64,000 nt of DNA from contig NZ_JACJVI010000003.1 in NCBI RefSeq assembly GCF_014237835.1, positions 310,001-374,000 of the forward strand, given 5' to 3'. This document shows positions 28,354 through 40,011 of this stretch, piece by piece; position 1 is the stretch's first letter; every line of letters starts with the position of its first letter. The translations under genes and the position numbers were made by a program. Origin of the DNA: Rhizobium sp. AQ_MP (GTDB lineage: Bacteria; Pseudomonadota; Alphaproteobacteria; Rhizobiales; Rhizobiaceae). The notes beneath the pieces are model-generated. The model saw only the letters and a list, made by a program, of their open reading frames with translations. It was not told where the DNA came from and did no database searches.

Positions 28354-29298
28354 TCAGGCGCGGGGATGGGCGCGGTCATAGATGTCTAGGAGCCGGGCGC
28401 TGTCGACGCCGGTATAGATCTGCGTGGTCGACAGGCTCGCATGGCCGAGCAATTCCTGGATCGTCCTCAGGTCGCCGCCGCTGCCGAGAAGATGGGTGGC
28501 GAAGGAATGGCGAAGTGCATGCGGGGTCGCGGTGTCCGGCAGGCCGAGCGCCGAGCGCAGCTTCTGCATCTCGCGCTGGATGATCGCCGGCTGCAGCGGG
28601 CCGCCGCGGGCGCCTCTGAAGAGCGGGGCGCCGGGTTCGAGATGATAAGGACACAGACCGTAATAGGTCTCAACTGCTTCCATAACGACGGGCAAGAGTG
28701 GGACGAGCCGGGTCTTGCCGCCCTTGCCGGTGATGCGCAGGCTCTTCGGCCTGCCCTCGAAGACCTCCGGCGTCAGACCGAGTGCCTCGGATATGCGAAG
28801 ACCGCAGCCGTAGAGAAGCGAGAGCACGGCTGCATCGCGGGCTGCGATCCAGGGTTCCTCGTTCATCTGTGTGCCTTGATCTACGACTGCCAAGGCCTGA
28901 CTGCCGGTCAGGGGCTTCGGCAGCGACTTTGGCTGCTTTGGTGAGCGAATGGCGCTCGCACCTGCGGCATTCACCAGCCCCTTGCGCTCCAAGTGGCGCA
29001 GGAAGGATCGCAGACCTGCCAGATGTCGGCCGAGCGAGCGGGCACCCGCACCGTCCTTTCGGCGGTGGGCGAGGAAGCTGCGTAGATCCGCAGGGCGCAG
29101 GGCCTTGATGTCGTCGATCTTCACAGTACTGCCGACATAACCGGAGAGAAATTGCAGGAACTGGCGCGTGTCGCGCTCGTAGGCCTCAAGCGTGTTGGCC
29201 GACAGGCGGCGCTCGGCGCCCAGGCTCTCCAGCCATGCGGCGCGCTCGCCGAGAATCTTTTCGTCTGCCGGGATCAATTGCAGGCCTCTCGCGTTCAT
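28354..29298 (-). CDS. xerC: Tyrosine recombinase XerC
   Basis: XerC resolves chromosome dimers at dif together with XerD and FtsK. The 314-residue protein has an N-terminal SAM-like core-binding domain (about 15-110) and a catalytic domain with the full residue set: Arg168 (CGLRISEA), Lys195 (GKGGKTR), His260 and Arg263 (HALRHSFATHLL), His286 (LGHASLSTT) and the nucleophile Tyr295 (IYTGVD). Position upstream of priA and length favour chromosomal XerC over a mobile-element integrase. Confidence 0.92.
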   Translation of the reverse strand: MNARGLQLIPADEKILGERAAWLESLGAERRLSANTLEAYERDTRQFLQFLSGYVGSTVKIDDIKALRPADLRSFLAHRRKDGAGARSLGRHLAGLRSFLRHLERKGLVNAAGASAIRSPKQPKSLPKPLTGSQALAVVDQGTQMNEEPWIAARDAAVLSLLYGCGLRISEALGLTPEVFEGRPKSLRITGKGGKTRLVPLLPVVMEAVETYYGLCPYHLEPGAPLFRGARGGPLQPAIIQREMQKLRSALGLPDTATPHALRHSFATHLLGSGGDLRTIQELLGHASLSTTQIYTGVDSARLLDIYDRAHPRA

Positions 29299-29419
29299 GG
29301 ATGTTGGCCACCCCGCTCACGATGGCGCGGGAGGGTTAACGAAAGACGAATGCCGGGGCTGTCATGATCGGATCACAAAGCGCTGCCAGAACGCTGGAAC
29401 ACTGGCGAGGTATTTGCTG

Positions 29420-30313
29420 ATGCGCCGTTCTCCCGTCTCCACCTTCGCGACCGTCACCGACACGCTTTCGCTCCTATCACAGGGGCGCCCGGGACATATC
29501 GTCGACACGCTGATCGCCGAGCGCGGGCAGAAGCTCGTCCAGCATCCGCTCTGGCCCGTCATGCGGCCCTTCCTTTACAGCGTGCTGCGCTATGACAAGG
29601 CGATCCAGTTCGCCAATGATGTCGCCAACCTGCCGGGCCCTCAGGTCTTTGACTATCTGAGTGCGGCCCTCGGTCTCGATATCCAGGTCCGGTATGCCGA
29701 CCGCATCCCGTCATCCGGCGGCTTCATCCTGGTCAGCAACCATCCGACGGGCATCGCCGACGGGGTGGCCATGTATGACCTGCTGAAAGATCGTCGTCCC
29801 GACATGACCTTCTTTGCGAACCGCGATGCCGTCAGGGTCAATCCGCGTCTTGCAGAGATCATCATCCCGGTGGAATGGCGCGAGGAGTACAAGTCGAAAC
29901 TGAAGGCGCGCGAAACGCTGAAGCTCACCACGCGGGCCGTCGAAGAGGGGCGGGCGACGGTGCTGTTTCCCTCCGGTCGCATCGCCTACTGGGATGAGGG
30001 CAAGCTCAACGAGCGGCCTTGGAAGACATCGGCCATCTCGCTCGCGCGCAAATACAATCTGCCGATCCTGCCGGTGAACATGAAGGCCCGCAATTCGGGC
30101 CTGTTCTACTGGTTTGCCCGGTGGTCGACCGAATTGCGCGACATGACCGTTTTCTACGAGCTTCTGAACAAGCGCGGCGGTCGCTTCGATTTCACGGTCG
30201 GCAATCTGATTTCGGTCGAGGCATTGGACGGGGATCCCGCCGAGGTGACCAAGGCGCTTGAGGACTACACGGTTCACCAACTCCCTGCCGATCCCGACCG
30301 CAGTTTCCGCTGA
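29420..30313 (+). CDS. Lysophospholipid/glycerolipid acyltransferase (PlsC-like)
   Basis: This 297-residue protein has an acyltransferase core with SNHPTGIADGVAMYD (motif I), FFANRDAVRVNPRLAEIIIPV (motif II region) and LFPSGRIAYWDEGKLNERPWK (motif III). The spacing in motif I is HX5D, a variant of the usual HX4D seen in some hemolysin-like acyltransferases. It probably acylates a lysolipid or ornithine-lipid precursor at the inner membrane; the substrate is unresolved. The start MRRSPVSTFATV is chosen because upstream codons overlap the divergent xerC control region. Confidence 0.82.
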   Translation: MRRSPVSTFATVTDTLSLLSQGRPGHIVDTLIAERGQKLVQHPLWPVMRPFLYSVLRYDKAIQFANDVANLPGPQVFDYLSAALGLDIQVRYADRIPSSGGFILVSNHPTGIADGVAMYDLLKDRRPDMTFFANRDAVRVNPRLAEIIIPVEWREEYKSKLKARETLKLTTRAVEEGRATVLFPSGRIAYWDEGKLNERPWKTSAISLARKYNLPILPVNMKARNSGLFYWFARWSTELRDMTVFYELLNKRGGRFDFTVGNLISVEALDGDPAEVTKALEDYTVHQLPADPDRSFR

Positions 30314-30373
30314 TCGCTCACCTCACATAAAGCCTGTTTTCTTTCTGTTCTTCCGGGGGCAAGTTGCAGCCCG

Positions 30374-32587
30374 ATGAAGGACGATTCGAAAAGCCTGTTC
30401 GGGGAGCTGTTCGAGACACCGCGCCGCAAGGTGGTGCCGGTGCTCGTCCCCATGCCCGCGCCGACCGCTTACAGCTATGCCGTGCCCGATGGGCTGACGG
30501 TCGAGCCAGGCGCGATCGTGCAGGTGCCGCTTGGGCCGCGTCAGGTGATCGGCGTCGTCTGGGATGGCGGCGAGGAAGCGTCAGTCGATCCGAAGAAGTT
30601 GCGTGAGATCACCAAGGTCTTCGATTGCCCGCCGCTCCACCAGGACATGCGCACCTTCCTCGACTGGGTGGCCGCCTACACGCTGTCGCCGCCCGGCTAT
30701 GTGGCCCGCATGGCGCTTCGGGCACCGGCGGCCTTCGATCCGGAGCCGATGATCGAGGGCCTGCGTTATGCCGGCTACCAGCCCGAACGGCTGACGCCGG
30801 CGCGGCAGAGGGTGCTGGAGATGGCATCGGATGGTCTTTCCTGGACCAAGAGCGGCCTTGCCCATGCCAGCGGCGTCTCGACGAGCGTCATCGACGGTCT
30901 CGTCAAGCAGGGCGTGTTCGAACAGGTCTTCCTGCCGCCGCCGCCGCTGGTCGCCGCTCCGGACCCTGACTATGCGGAGAACCGTCTTGCGGGTCCGCAG
31001 AAGGACGCCGCCGAAGAGATCCTCGATAGTCTGCGCAAGGGCGGCTTTGCCGTATCGCTGATCGATGGTGTCACGGGCTCCGGCAAGACGGAGGTCTACT
31101 TCGAAGCGATTGCCGAGACCTTGAAACAGGGAAAGCAGGTGCTGATCCTGCTGCCGGAAATCGCGCTCACCGCCAACTTCCTCGAGCGCTTCCAGGATCG
31201 CTTCGGCTCCAAGCCGGGGGAATGGCATTCGGATCTTGCGACCCGCACCCGCGAAAAGGTCTGGCGCCAGGTGGCGACCGGCGAGATCCGCGTGGTGGCG
31301 GGTGCGCGTTCGGCGCTCTTCTTGCCCTTCGAGAATCTGGGCCTGATCATCGTCGACGAAGAGCATGACCCTGCCTTCAAGCAGGAAGACCGCGTCTTCT
31401 ATAATGCCCGGGACATGGCTGTCGTGCGGGCGCGCATCGCGGGCTTCCCGGTCGTCCTGGTCTCGGCGACGCCGTCGGTCGAGAGCCAGGTCAACTGCAT
31501 CGCCGGGCGCTACACACGCATCCATCTGCCGACGCGTTTCGCCGATGCGGCTATGCCGGATCTGCATCTCGTCGACATGCGACGCTCACCGCCGGAGCGG
31601 GGTGGGTTCCTGTCGCCTGTTCTGCTGCGTTCCGTCGGCAAGGCGGTGGAGCGCGGCGAACAGGCGCTGCTCTTTCTCAATCGGCGCGGTTATGCACCGC
31701 TGACGCTGTGTCGGGTCTGCGGCCATCGCTTTCAGTGCCCGCAATGTTCGAGCTGGCTGGTCGAGCACCGTTTCCGTGGCCAGATCCAGTGCCACCAGTG
31801 CGGCTATCACGAGCCGACGCCGAATGCCTGCCCGGAATGCGGGACGCTCGACCATCTTGTCGCTTGCGGGCCGGGGGTCGAGCGTATCGCCGAAGAAGTG
31901 GAGAAACATTTTCCCGATGCCCGCACGCTGGTGCTGTCCTCCGATATCGGCGGGGTGAAGCGGCTCCGGCTCGAACTGGAAGCGATTGCCAATGGCGAGG
32001 CCGATATCGTCATCGGCACGCAGCTCGTCGCCAAGGGCCATAACTTCCCGCTGATGACGCTTGTCGGCATCATCGACGCAGATATCGGTCTGTCGAACGG
32101 GGATCCGCGGGCGGCGGAACGGACCTTCCAGCTTCTCTCGCAGGTCACGGGCCGCGCGGGGCGTACGGGGCGCAAGAGCCTCGGCCTGCTGCAGACCTTC
32201 CAGCCGCAGCATCCTGTGATGCAGGCAATCGTGTCGGGCGACGCCTCGGCCTTTTACGAGCGGGAGATCACCGAGCGCGAGCGGGCGCAGCTGCCGCCGT
32301 TTGGGCGGCTCGTTTCGATCATCGTTTCTGCGGATACACGGGCCGAAGCCGAGGGGCATGCGCGCGCGCTGCGCCAGACAGCGCCGCACGAAAGCGGCAT
32401 CATGATCCTCGGCCCAGCCGAAGCGCCGCTTGCGCTCATTCGTGGTCGCCACCGCTTCCGTCTGCTTGTCCATGGCCGCCGCAACAGCGACATGCAGGCC
32501 TTCGTGCGCAGCATGCTCGAGCGCGGGCCTAGGGAGCGCCGGTCGATCCAGGTGCAGGTGGATGTCGATCCGCAAAGCTTCCTCTGA
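30374..32587 (+). CDS. priA: Primosomal replication restart helicase PriA
   Basis: PriA reloads the replicative helicase at stalled forks. The 737-residue protein has an N-terminal 3'-DNA-binding domain and a Walker A motif in GVTGSGKTEVY (about 233-243). The DEEHD box follows, then a zinc-binding insertion with CRVCGHRFQCPQCSSW and CHQCGYH...CPECG. C-terminal helicase motifs such as LVAKGHNFP and QVTGRAGR complete the fold. Length and order are normal. Confidence 0.97.
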   Translation: MKDDSKSLFGELFETPRRKVVPVLVPMPAPTAYSYAVPDGLTVEPGAIVQVPLGPRQVIGVVWDGGEEASVDPKKLREITKVFDCPPLHQDMRTFLDWVAAYTLSPPGYVARMALRAPAAFDPEPMIEGLRYAGYQPERLTPARQRVLEMASDGLSWTKSGLAHASGVSTSVIDGLVKQGVFEQVFLPPPPLVAAPDPDYAENRLAGPQKDAAEEILDSLRKGGFAVSLIDGVTGSGKTEVYFEAIAETLKQGKQVLILLPEIALTANFLERFQDRFGSKPGEWHSDLATRTREKVWRQVATGEIRVVAGARSALFLPFENLGLIIVDEEHDPAFKQEDRVFYNARDMAVVRARIAGFPVVLVSATPSVESQVNCIAGRYTRIHLPTRFADAAMPDLHLVDMRRSPPERGGFLSPVLLRSVGKAVERGEQALLFLNRRGYAPLTLCRVCGHRFQCPQCSSWLVEHRFRGQIQCHQCGYHEPTPNACPECGTLDHLVACGPGVERIAEEVEKHFPDARTLVLSSDIGGVKRLRLELEAIANGEADIVIGTQLVAKGHNFPLMTLVGIIDADIGLSNGDPRAAERTFQLLSQVTGRAGRTGRKSLGLLQTFQPQHPVMQAIVSGDASAFYEREITERERAQLPPFGRLVSIIVSADTRAEAEGHARALRQTAPHESGIMILGPAEAPLALIRGRHRFRLLVHGRRNSDMQAFVRSMLERGPRERRSIQVQVDVDPQSFL

Positions 32588-32700
32588 GCCGATCGGCACG
32601 GAATACGTCGCATCACCTGCGAAATAAGGCGCCGAGGCCATACCGCCGGCGCGCATTTCGTGCCATAAGCCGCCCGGTTTGTTTCAACGCGGGTTGATCC

Positions 32701-33084
32701 ATGGAATTCTACTTTCCCACCGAGCCTGGCGAGCAGCTCGCCTTTCTGTCTGCGGTCGCCACGGCCGTCATCGGGTGCTTCATTCTGTTTGCTCCCGGGC
32801 TGACGCTGAAGGCGCTCGGTCTCAGCGCTGCCGAGGGGAGGCCCGAAGGTCTCGGAGCCGCGCGCTCGATCGGCGGCCTGATGGTCGGCTTCTCCGGCAC
32901 TGCGCTGCTGCTGGCCCAGCCAACGGTCTATCTGGCTTTCGGCGCCGCCGTGGCTCTCTCTGCGTTTGCCCGGATCCTCTCGATCATGTCCGACCATGGC
33001 GGTACATGGCGCAACCTTCTCCTCCTGGTTGTGCAGGTCTTGATCGCTTCCCTCTCACTTGCCTATGTCTTTGGTCTGACATGA
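32701..33084 (+). CDS. Small four-helix membrane protein (DUF4345-like)
   Basis: This 127-residue protein has about four hydrophobic segments (17-38, 57-73, 76-94 and 103-124). The pattern RSIGGLMVGFSG and FARILSIMSDHG resembles DUF4345-type membrane proteins, but the match is from memory of the pattern and is tentative. Function is unknown. It lies alone between priA and the atp operon on the same strand. Confidence 0.65.
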   Translation: MEFYFPTEPGEQLAFLSAVATAVIGCFILFAPGLTLKALGLSAAEGRPEGLGAARSIGGLMVGFSGTALLLAQPTVYLAFGAAVALSAFARILSIMSDHGGTWRNLLLLVVQVLIASLSLAYVFGLT

Positions 33085-33354
33085 AGATCTGCAAAGAAGC
33101 AGAACTGTCGCCGATCCCGGATATTTGAGGCCGTTTCGTACAAAAAAACGACGACAGGCCTTGCTCTGAAGGAGCAAACCTTTAATACGCGTGTTGCGAG
33201 TCTAGACCTGCTATGCTAGACGAACCGCGAAATTCGGAAAACGCAAGTGCAGCATACTTGTGTTTTTGGGGAAAAACAAAACGATATCAGGAGCTTGAGA
33301 GGCCTCGCCCGAGGTGTCCGGCGACCTGGTTCCAGATCAGGGAATTTTTTGCCC
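33085..33354 (+). promoter_or_regulatory. Leader and probable promoter region of the atp operon
   Basis: This 270 bp gap holds no convincing gene. A possible promoter is TTGCTC (33161-33166) with AATACG (33184-33189) at 17 bp spacing, and the region around 33141-33190 is A+T-rich. Two short inverted repeats are visible: TTGCTC/GAGCAA around 33161-33177 and GTCTAG/CTAGAC around 33199-33220. A long 5' leader is usual for F1 operons. Confidence 0.35.
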
Positions 33355-33915
33355 GTGGCAGACGCATCCCAAGTGATTTCAGGCGTGGCGGAGCGTTACG
33401 CATCGTCGCTGTTCGAGCTTGCGCTCGAAGCCGGCACGATCGACGCCGTCGCCGCCGATCTCAACCGTTTCCAGGCGATGATCGACGAGAGCGGCGATCT
33501 GCAGCGTCTGGTCCTGTCGCCCGTCTTCACGGCCGAAGACCAGGTCAAGGCCATCAGCGCGATCGGCGAGAAGGCCGGTTTTCATGCGTTGGTGCTGAAC
33601 TTCCTGAAGGTCGTCGCAAGCAATCGCCGCCTGTTTGCCGTACCCGGCATGGTGGCTGCCTATCGCCAGATCCTCGCCCGCCACAAGGGTGAGATTTCGG
33701 CTGACGTCACGTCTGCTCATGCCCTCTCGGCCGAGCAGGAAACCGAACTGAAAGCGGCGCTGAAGGGCGTCACCGGCAAGGATGTCTCGATCTCGGTCAC
33801 GGTCGATCCTTCCCTGCTCGGCGGCCTGATCGTGAAGATCGGCTCCCGCCAGATCGACACGTCTCTTCGCACCAAACTTTCCACCCTTAAGCTTGCACTG
33901 AAAGAGGTTGGCTGA
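33355..33915 (+). CDS. atpH: ATP synthase F1 delta subunit
   Basis: AtpH (delta) connects the F1 head to the peripheral stalk. The 186-residue protein starts at a GTG codon ([20 protein letters not shown]), which gives the normal N terminus and length; the frame stays open further upstream but without family similarity. It ends with [21 protein letters not shown], the conserved C-terminal signature. Its stop codon shares one base with the atpA start. Confidence 0.96.
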   Translation: MADASQVISGVAERYASSLFELALEAGTIDAVAADLNRFQAMIDESGDLQRLVLSPVFTAEDQVKAISAIGEKAGFHALVLNFLKVVASNRRLFAVPGMVAAYRQILARHKGEISADVTSAHALSAEQETELKAALKGVTGKDVSISVTVDPSLLGGLIVKIGSRQIDTSLRTKLSTLKLALKEVG

Positions 33916-35444
33916 TGGATATCCGCGCCGCGGAAATTTCCGCAATTCTTAAAGATCAAATCAAGAACTTCGGCAAAGAGGCGGAAGTCTCCGAAGTCGG
34001 CCAGGTTCTGTCCGTCGGTGACGGTATCGCCCGCGTCTACGGCCTCGACAATGTTCAGGCCGGCGAAATGGTCGAGTTCCCGGGCGGCATCCGCGGCATG
34101 GCGCTCAACCTCGAAGCCGACAACGTCGGTGTGGTTATCTTCGGTGCCGACCGTGACATCAAGGAAGGCGACATCGTCAAGCGGACCGGCGCCATCGTTG
34201 ACGTACCGGTTGGTCCGGAGCTGCTCGGCCGCGTCGTCGACGCACTCGGCAACCCGATCGACGGCAAGGGCCCGATCAACGCGACCCGCCGTTCGCGCGT
34301 CGACGTGAAGGCTCCGGGCATCATCCCGCGCAAGTCGGTTCACGAGCCGATGTCGACCGGCCTCAAGGCCATCGACGCCCTCATCCCGGTTGGCCGTGGC
34401 CAGCGCGAGCTGGTCATCGGTGACCGTCAGACCGGCAAGACCGCCATCATCCTGGACGCCTTCCTCAACCAGAAGGCCATCCACGACAACGGCCCCGAGA
34501 ACGACAAGCTGTACTGCGTCTACGTCGCCGTCGGCCAGAAGCGTTCGACCGTTGCCCAGTTCGTGAAGGTTCTCGAAGAGCGTGGCGCTCTGCAGTACTC
34601 GATCATCATCGCCGCTACCGCATCCGACCCGGCTCCGATGCAGTATCTCGCACCGTTCGCCGGCTGCGCGATGGGCGAATACTTCCGCGACAACGGCCAG
34701 CACGCCCTGATCGCTTACGACGACCTGTCCAAGCAGGCTGTTGCCTATCGTCAGATGTCGCTTCTGCTGCGCCGTCCGCCGGGCCGCGAAGCTTACCCGG
34801 GCGACGTCTTCTATCTGCATTCGCGTCTGCTCGAGCGCGCCGCCAAGATGGGCGACGCTGCCGGCGCTGGCTCGCTGACCGCTCTGCCGGTCATCGAAAC
34901 CCAGGGCAACGACGTTTCGGCCTTCATTCCGACCAACGTCATCTCGATCACAGACGGTCAGATCTTCCTTGAAACCGACCTGTTCTACCAGGGCATCCGT
35001 CCGGCCGTTAACGTCGGTCTCTCGGTTTCGCGCGTTGGTTCTGCCGCCCAGATCAAGGCGATGAAGCAGGTTGCTGGCTCGATCAAGGGTGAACTCGCGC
35101 AGTATCGCGAAATGGCTGCCTTCGCCCAGTTTGGTTCGGACCTTGACGCTGCAACCCAGCGCCTCCTGAACCGTGGTGCACGCCTGACCGAACTCCTGAA
35201 GCAGCCGCAGTTCTCGCCGCTCAAGACGGAAGAACAGGTTGCGGTGATCTTCGCCGGCGTCAACGGCTACCTGGACAAGATCCCGGTCAACCAGGTCGGC
35301 AAGTTCGAACAGGGCTTCCTTTCCTACCTTCGTTCGGAAGGCAAGGCGCTCCTCGACACCATCCGCACGGAGAAGGCGATCAGCGATGATACTAAGGGCA
35401 AGCTCAAGGCCGCCCTCGATAGCTTCGCGAAGAACTTCGCCTAA
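33915..35444 (+). CDS. atpA: ATP synthase F1 alpha subunit
   Basis: The 509-residue alpha subunit carries the regulatory nucleotide sites. It has the Walker A motif GDRQTGKTA (about 169-177), the [17 protein letters not shown]-type signature, seen here as [17 protein letters not shown], and the [17 protein letters not shown] segment. The start overlaps the atpH stop (TGATG), giving tight coupling. It is normal in length for the family. Confidence 0.99.
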   Translation: MDIRAAEISAILKDQIKNFGKEAEVSEVGQVLSVGDGIARVYGLDNVQAGEMVEFPGGIRGMALNLEADNVGVVIFGADRDIKEGDIVKRTGAIVDVPVGPELLGRVVDALGNPIDGKGPINATRRSRVDVKAPGIIPRKSVHEPMSTGLKAIDALIPVGRGQRELVIGDRQTGKTAIILDAFLNQKAIHDNGPENDKLYCVYVAVGQKRSTVAQFVKVLEERGALQYSIIIAATASDPAPMQYLAPFAGCAMGEYFRDNGQHALIAYDDLSKQAVAYRQMSLLLRRPPGREAYPGDVFYLHSRLLERAAKMGDAAGAGSLTALPVIETQGNDVSAFIPTNVISITDGQIFLETDLFYQGIRPAVNVGLSVSRVGSAAQIKAMKQVAGSIKGELAQYREMAAFAQFGSDLDAATQRLLNRGARLTELLKQPQFSPLKTEEQVAVIFAGVNGYLDKIPVNQVGKFEQGFLSYLRSEGKALLDTIRTEKAISDDTKGKLKAALDSFAKNFA

Positions 35445-35473
35445 TTCAGGCTCAAGCCAAGGACGGATAACGG

Positions 35474-36352
35474 ATGCCTTCACTTAAGGATCTGAAAAAC
35501 CGGATCGCCTCCGTCAAGGCGACGCAGAAGATCACCAAGGCGATGAAGATGGTCGCCGCGGCGAAACTGCGTCGTGCTCAGGAAGCGGCCGAGGCTGCCC
35601 GACCGTACTCGCAGCGCATGGGCGCCGTCCTGGCCAACATCGCGCAAGCCGTGGGTTCGGACGACAGCGCGCCGCGCCTGATGACGGGCACCGGGAAGGA
35701 CGACGTGCACCTGCTCGTCGTCTGCACCGCAGAACGTGGTCTGTGCGGTGGCTTCAACTCGTCGATCGCTCGCTTTGCCCGTGACCATGCCCGCAAGCTT
35801 CTGGCCCAGGGCAAGACGGTCAAGTTCTTCTGCGTCGGCAAGAAGGGCTACGACAGCCTGCGTCGTGAATTCGCCGATATGATCGTTCAGCGCACGGATC
35901 TGCGTGAAGTGAAGCGTATCGGCTTCACCGATGCAGATGTCATCGGCCGCAAGGTCATCGACATGTTCCAGCGTGGTGAGTTCGACGTCTGCACGTTGTT
36001 CTACTCCGAGTTCAAGTCGGTAATCAGCCAGGTGCCGACGGCGCAGCAGATCATCCCGGCTGCTCCGGCAGCTGCTGCTCAGCAGGGCGGGGCGTCCGCG
36101 CTGTACGAATACGAGCCGGATGCGGCTGCGATCCTCGAGGATCTCATTCCGCGTAACATCTCGGTTCAGATTTTCCGGGCCCTGCTCGAAAACGTCGCTG
36201 GTGAAATGGGCGCCAAGATGAGCGCCATGGACAATGCGACACGCAATGCCGGTGAGATGATCAACAAGCTGACGCTTTCGTACAACCGCCAGCGTCAGGC
36301 GCAGATCACCAAGGAACTCATTGAAATCATTTCGGGCGCGGAAGCGCTCTGA
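35474..36352 (+). CDS. atpG: ATP synthase F1 gamma subunit
   Basis: The 292-residue gamma subunit forms the rotating central shaft. It starts with [31 protein letters not shown], of which [15 protein letters not shown] is the conserved N-terminal coiled coil, and ends with [21 protein letters not shown], whose ITKELIEI segment is the conserved C-terminal coil. The middle segment [10 protein letters not shown] is also conserved. It lies 29 bp after atpA and 24 bp before atpD. Confidence 0.98.
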   Translation: MPSLKDLKNRIASVKATQKITKAMKMVAAAKLRRAQEAAEAARPYSQRMGAVLANIAQAVGSDDSAPRLMTGTGKDDVHLLVVCTAERGLCGGFNSSIARFARDHARKLLAQGKTVKFFCVGKKGYDSLRREFADMIVQRTDLREVKRIGFTDADVIGRKVIDMFQRGEFDVCTLFYSEFKSVISQVPTAQQIIPAAPAAAAQQGGASALYEYEPDAAAILEDLIPRNISVQIFRALLENVAGEMGAKMSAMDNATRNAGEMINKLTLSYNRQRQAQITKELIEIISGAEAL

Positions 36353-36376
36353 GGTTAAGGAAAGAGGGTAAGATAA

Positions 36377-37840
<1,464 letters not shown>

Positions 37841-37852
37841 GTATCGGGACTG

Positions 37853-37880
37853 GCGGCACGCGGGAACTCCCGCGTGCCGC
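37853..37880 (+). other. Perfect 13 bp hairpin between atpD and atpC
   Basis: GCGGCACGCGGGA (37853-37865) is the exact reverse complement of TCCCGCGTGCCGC (37868-37880), separated by 2 nt, so the real RNA loop would open one pair or more. There is no T-run after it, so it is not a standard terminator. It lies in the 69 bp atpD-atpC gap and could act as an mRNA processing or stabilising site, or a partial attenuator, between the two genes. Confidence 0.7.
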
Positions 37881-37909
37881 TCCATCCTTCATCAGAGAAG
37901 TGAACGACC

Positions 37910-38317
37910 ATGGCCGACAATTTCAACTTTGAGCTCGTTTCGCCCGAGCGTCTTCTGCTCTCCGAACAGGTGAGCGAAGTCGTCATTCCGGCAACGGAAG
38001 GCGAAATGACCGTCATGGCCAATCATGCGCCGACCATGACGACGATCAAGCCGGGCGTTGTGAGCGTGAAGCTCGCTTCGGGTCAGGTGTCCAAGTATGT
38101 GGTCTTCGGCGGCTTCGCCGACGTCCTGCCGACCGGTTGCACGCTGCTCGCCGAATCCGCGGTTCCGCTGGCTGAAATTTCGCCTGAGACGCTCACCAAG
38201 CGTATCGACGATGCCCGCAAGGAACTGGAAGGCGTCGAGCATCACGAACACCGCACCAAGCTCGAGCAGTATCTCGCCGAGCTCACCAACCTCAACGGCG
38301 TACTCGTCGCCGCCTGA
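37910..38317 (+). CDS. atpC: ATP synthase F1 epsilon subunit
   Basis: The 135-residue epsilon subunit regulates rotation and links gamma to the c-ring. It starts MADNFNFELVSPERLLLSEQV and has the beta-sandwich segments EVVIPATEGEMTVMANHAP and YVVFGGFADVLP, then a helical C-terminal part. It is the last gene of atpHAGDC and is followed by a terminator. Confidence 0.97.
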   Translation: MADNFNFELVSPERLLLSEQVSEVVIPATEGEMTVMANHAPTMTTIKPGVVSVKLASGQVSKYVVFGGFADVLPTGCTLLAESAVPLAEISPETLTKRIDDARKELEGVEHHEHRTKLEQYLAELTNLNGVLVAA

Positions 38318-38342
38318 TCGGGTGGTTGCGACATGCGAATTG

Positions 38343-38370
38343 AAGCCGGATCCTCGAGTCCGGCTTTTTT
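38343..38370 (+). terminator. Rho-independent terminator of the atp operon
   Basis: AAGCCGGA (38343-38350) pairs perfectly with TCCGGCTT (38359-38366) across an 8 nt loop and runs into six T residues (38365-38370). It lies 25 bp after the atpC stop. Confidence 0.92.
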
Positions 38371-38382
38371 CATGCCCTGATG

Positions 38383-40002
38383 TCAGGCGGAGACAGCGTC
38401 TTCCAGGATCATCGCCGCACCCTTTTCGGCAACCATCATGGTCGGGGCATTGATGTTGCCGGCCGTGATGTTCGGGAAGACGGAGGCATCGACGATCCGA
38501 AGTCCGGGGACCCCATGCACGCGCAGCCGCGCATCGACCACGCTCTCACGTGGATCGCCGCCCATCGCGCAGGTGCCGCAGAGATGGTAGATCGAGCCGC
38601 TGTTGAGGCGGAAATAGTCGAGCAGCTTGTCGTCGGTGTCGACCGTCTTCGAAGGCGACACTTCCTCCTCCACCCAATCCGACAGAGCCCGTGCATCCGC
38701 AATGCGCCGCATCAGCCGGCTCCCCTGGAGAACCTCGTTGATATCCCGCTCCGTCGACAGGTAGTTCGGGCGGATCAGGGGGGCGTCTGTTGCATCGGGT
38801 GAGGCGATGGTCACGGTCCCCTTGCTCGTTGGCCGGCAGGCGTTGAAGGCGATCAGGAAGCCAGGATAGGGTTCCGGTGTGAGACCCGCGCGTGGGTTGT
38901 CAGGGATGCGGTAGGAAAGCGGGTTGAAGTAGAGCTGGATGTTCGGCCTGATCTCTTCAGGCGAGCCGCGGAAGAAGCCGCCGGCCTGATTGACGCTCAT
39001 GGCAAAGGGACCGCTGCGCTTCAGCAGCCACATCAGGCCGAAGCGGGCCTGACCGACGAGGCTCCCAAAATCACCATTCAACGTCGGCTTCTTCGAGCGA
39101 TAGTAGAAGCTGGCGCAAAGATGGTCCTGCAGGTTCTTGCCGACGGCCGGGAGGTGTTTGCGCGTCTCGATGCCTTGGGCGAAGAGAGCTGATCCAGCGC
39201 CGAAGCCTGAAAGCTGCATCAGCTTTGGCGTGTCGACGGCCCCCGCCGCAAGGATCACCTCACGACGGGCGCTGAAGCGTGTCGCCCGGCCATGCTGCAC
39301 GACTTCGATGCCAGACACCCTGCCGTCGGCCTCGACCAGCAGCCGCCTTGCATGAGCCTCGCGCTCGATCATCAGGTTTGCTCGCCTGAGCGCCGGGCGT
39401 AGATATTCGGCGCTCGAATGGGAGCGCTGGCCGCGCCTTGTGTTGACGTCGTAGACGCCGGCGCCCTCGATCGTCTCCCCGTTGAAATCTTCGTTCAGGG
39501 GCAACCCAAGCTCGTCACAGGCGTGAAGAAAAGCATCGCTCCCCGGATGTGTCGCGCCACGCATGGGGGTCACATGGATTGGGCCGCTCGCGCCGTGCCA
39601 GGGGCTTTCCCCGCGAGCATGGGTTTCCAGCTTGCGGAAGAAAGGCAGTACGTCGTCAAAGCCCCAGCCCGGGTTTCCGGCGTCTCGCCAGTCGTCGAAA
39701 TCCTGACGCGCGCCGCGCACGAAGACCATGGCATTGATCGAGCCGGAGCCGCCCTGCACCTTGCCGCGCGGGGCGTAGATCCGCCGCCCGCCGAGATTGG
39801 GCTCGGGCTCAGTGCGGTACATCCAGTTGACCTTGGGATTGTAATAGCTCTTGGCGTAGCCGACGGGGATCTTGAACCAGAAGGATTTGTCTTCGCCGCC
39901 GGCCTCGATGAGCAGCACGGTATGGCGGCCGCTCTCGCTCAAGCGGCTGGCCACGATGCAGCCTGCCGAGCCTGCACCGACCACGATGAAATCGAAGATC
40001 AT
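38383..40002 (-). CDS. GMC family oxidoreductase (choline/alcohol dehydrogenase-like)
   Basis: This 539-residue flavoprotein begins with [17 protein letters not shown] (FAD-binding Rossmann motif). It has the GMC signature [18 protein letters not shown] (about 80-97) and [17 protein letters not shown]. The C-terminal catalytic part has HLCGTCAMG and [15 protein letters not shown], with the His/Asn pair. It oxidises an alcohol with FAD; the substrate cannot be read from the sequence. It is the last gene of a minus-strand run LysR, aldehyde dehydrogenase, enolase-superfamily enzyme and GMC, so alcohol-to-aldehyde-to-acid steps of one pathway are plausible. Confidence 0.88.
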   Translation of the reverse strand: MIFDFIVVGAGSAGCIVASRLSESGRHTVLLIEAGGEDKSFWFKIPVGYAKSYYNPKVNWMYRTEPEPNLGGRRIYAPRGKVQGGSGSINAMVFVRGARQDFDDWRDAGNPGWGFDDVLPFFRKLETHARGESPWHGASGPIHVTPMRGATHPGSDAFLHACDELGLPLNEDFNGETIEGAGVYDVNTRRGQRSHSSAEYLRPALRRANLMIEREAHARRLLVEADGRVSGIEVVQHGRATRFSARREVILAAGAVDTPKLMQLSGFGAGSALFAQGIETRKHLPAVGKNLQDHLCASFYYRSKKPTLNGDFGSLVGQARFGLMWLLKRSGPFAMSVNQAGGFFRGSPEEIRPNIQLYFNPLSYRIPDNPRAGLTPEPYPGFLIAFNACRPTSKGTVTIASPDATDAPLIRPNYLSTERDINEVLQGSRLMRRIADARALSDWVEEEVSPSKTVDTDDKLLDYFRLNSGSIYHLCGTCAMGGDPRESVVDARLRVHGVPGLRIVDASVFPNITAGNINAPTMMVAEKGAAMILEDAVSA

Positions 40003-40011
40003 GGTGCTACC

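Noticed and set aside
28354-29298. Mobile-element integrase or integron recombinase
   Set aside because: Length, motif order and location beside housekeeping genes fit chromosomal XerC; no attachment-site repeats or tRNA are nearby.
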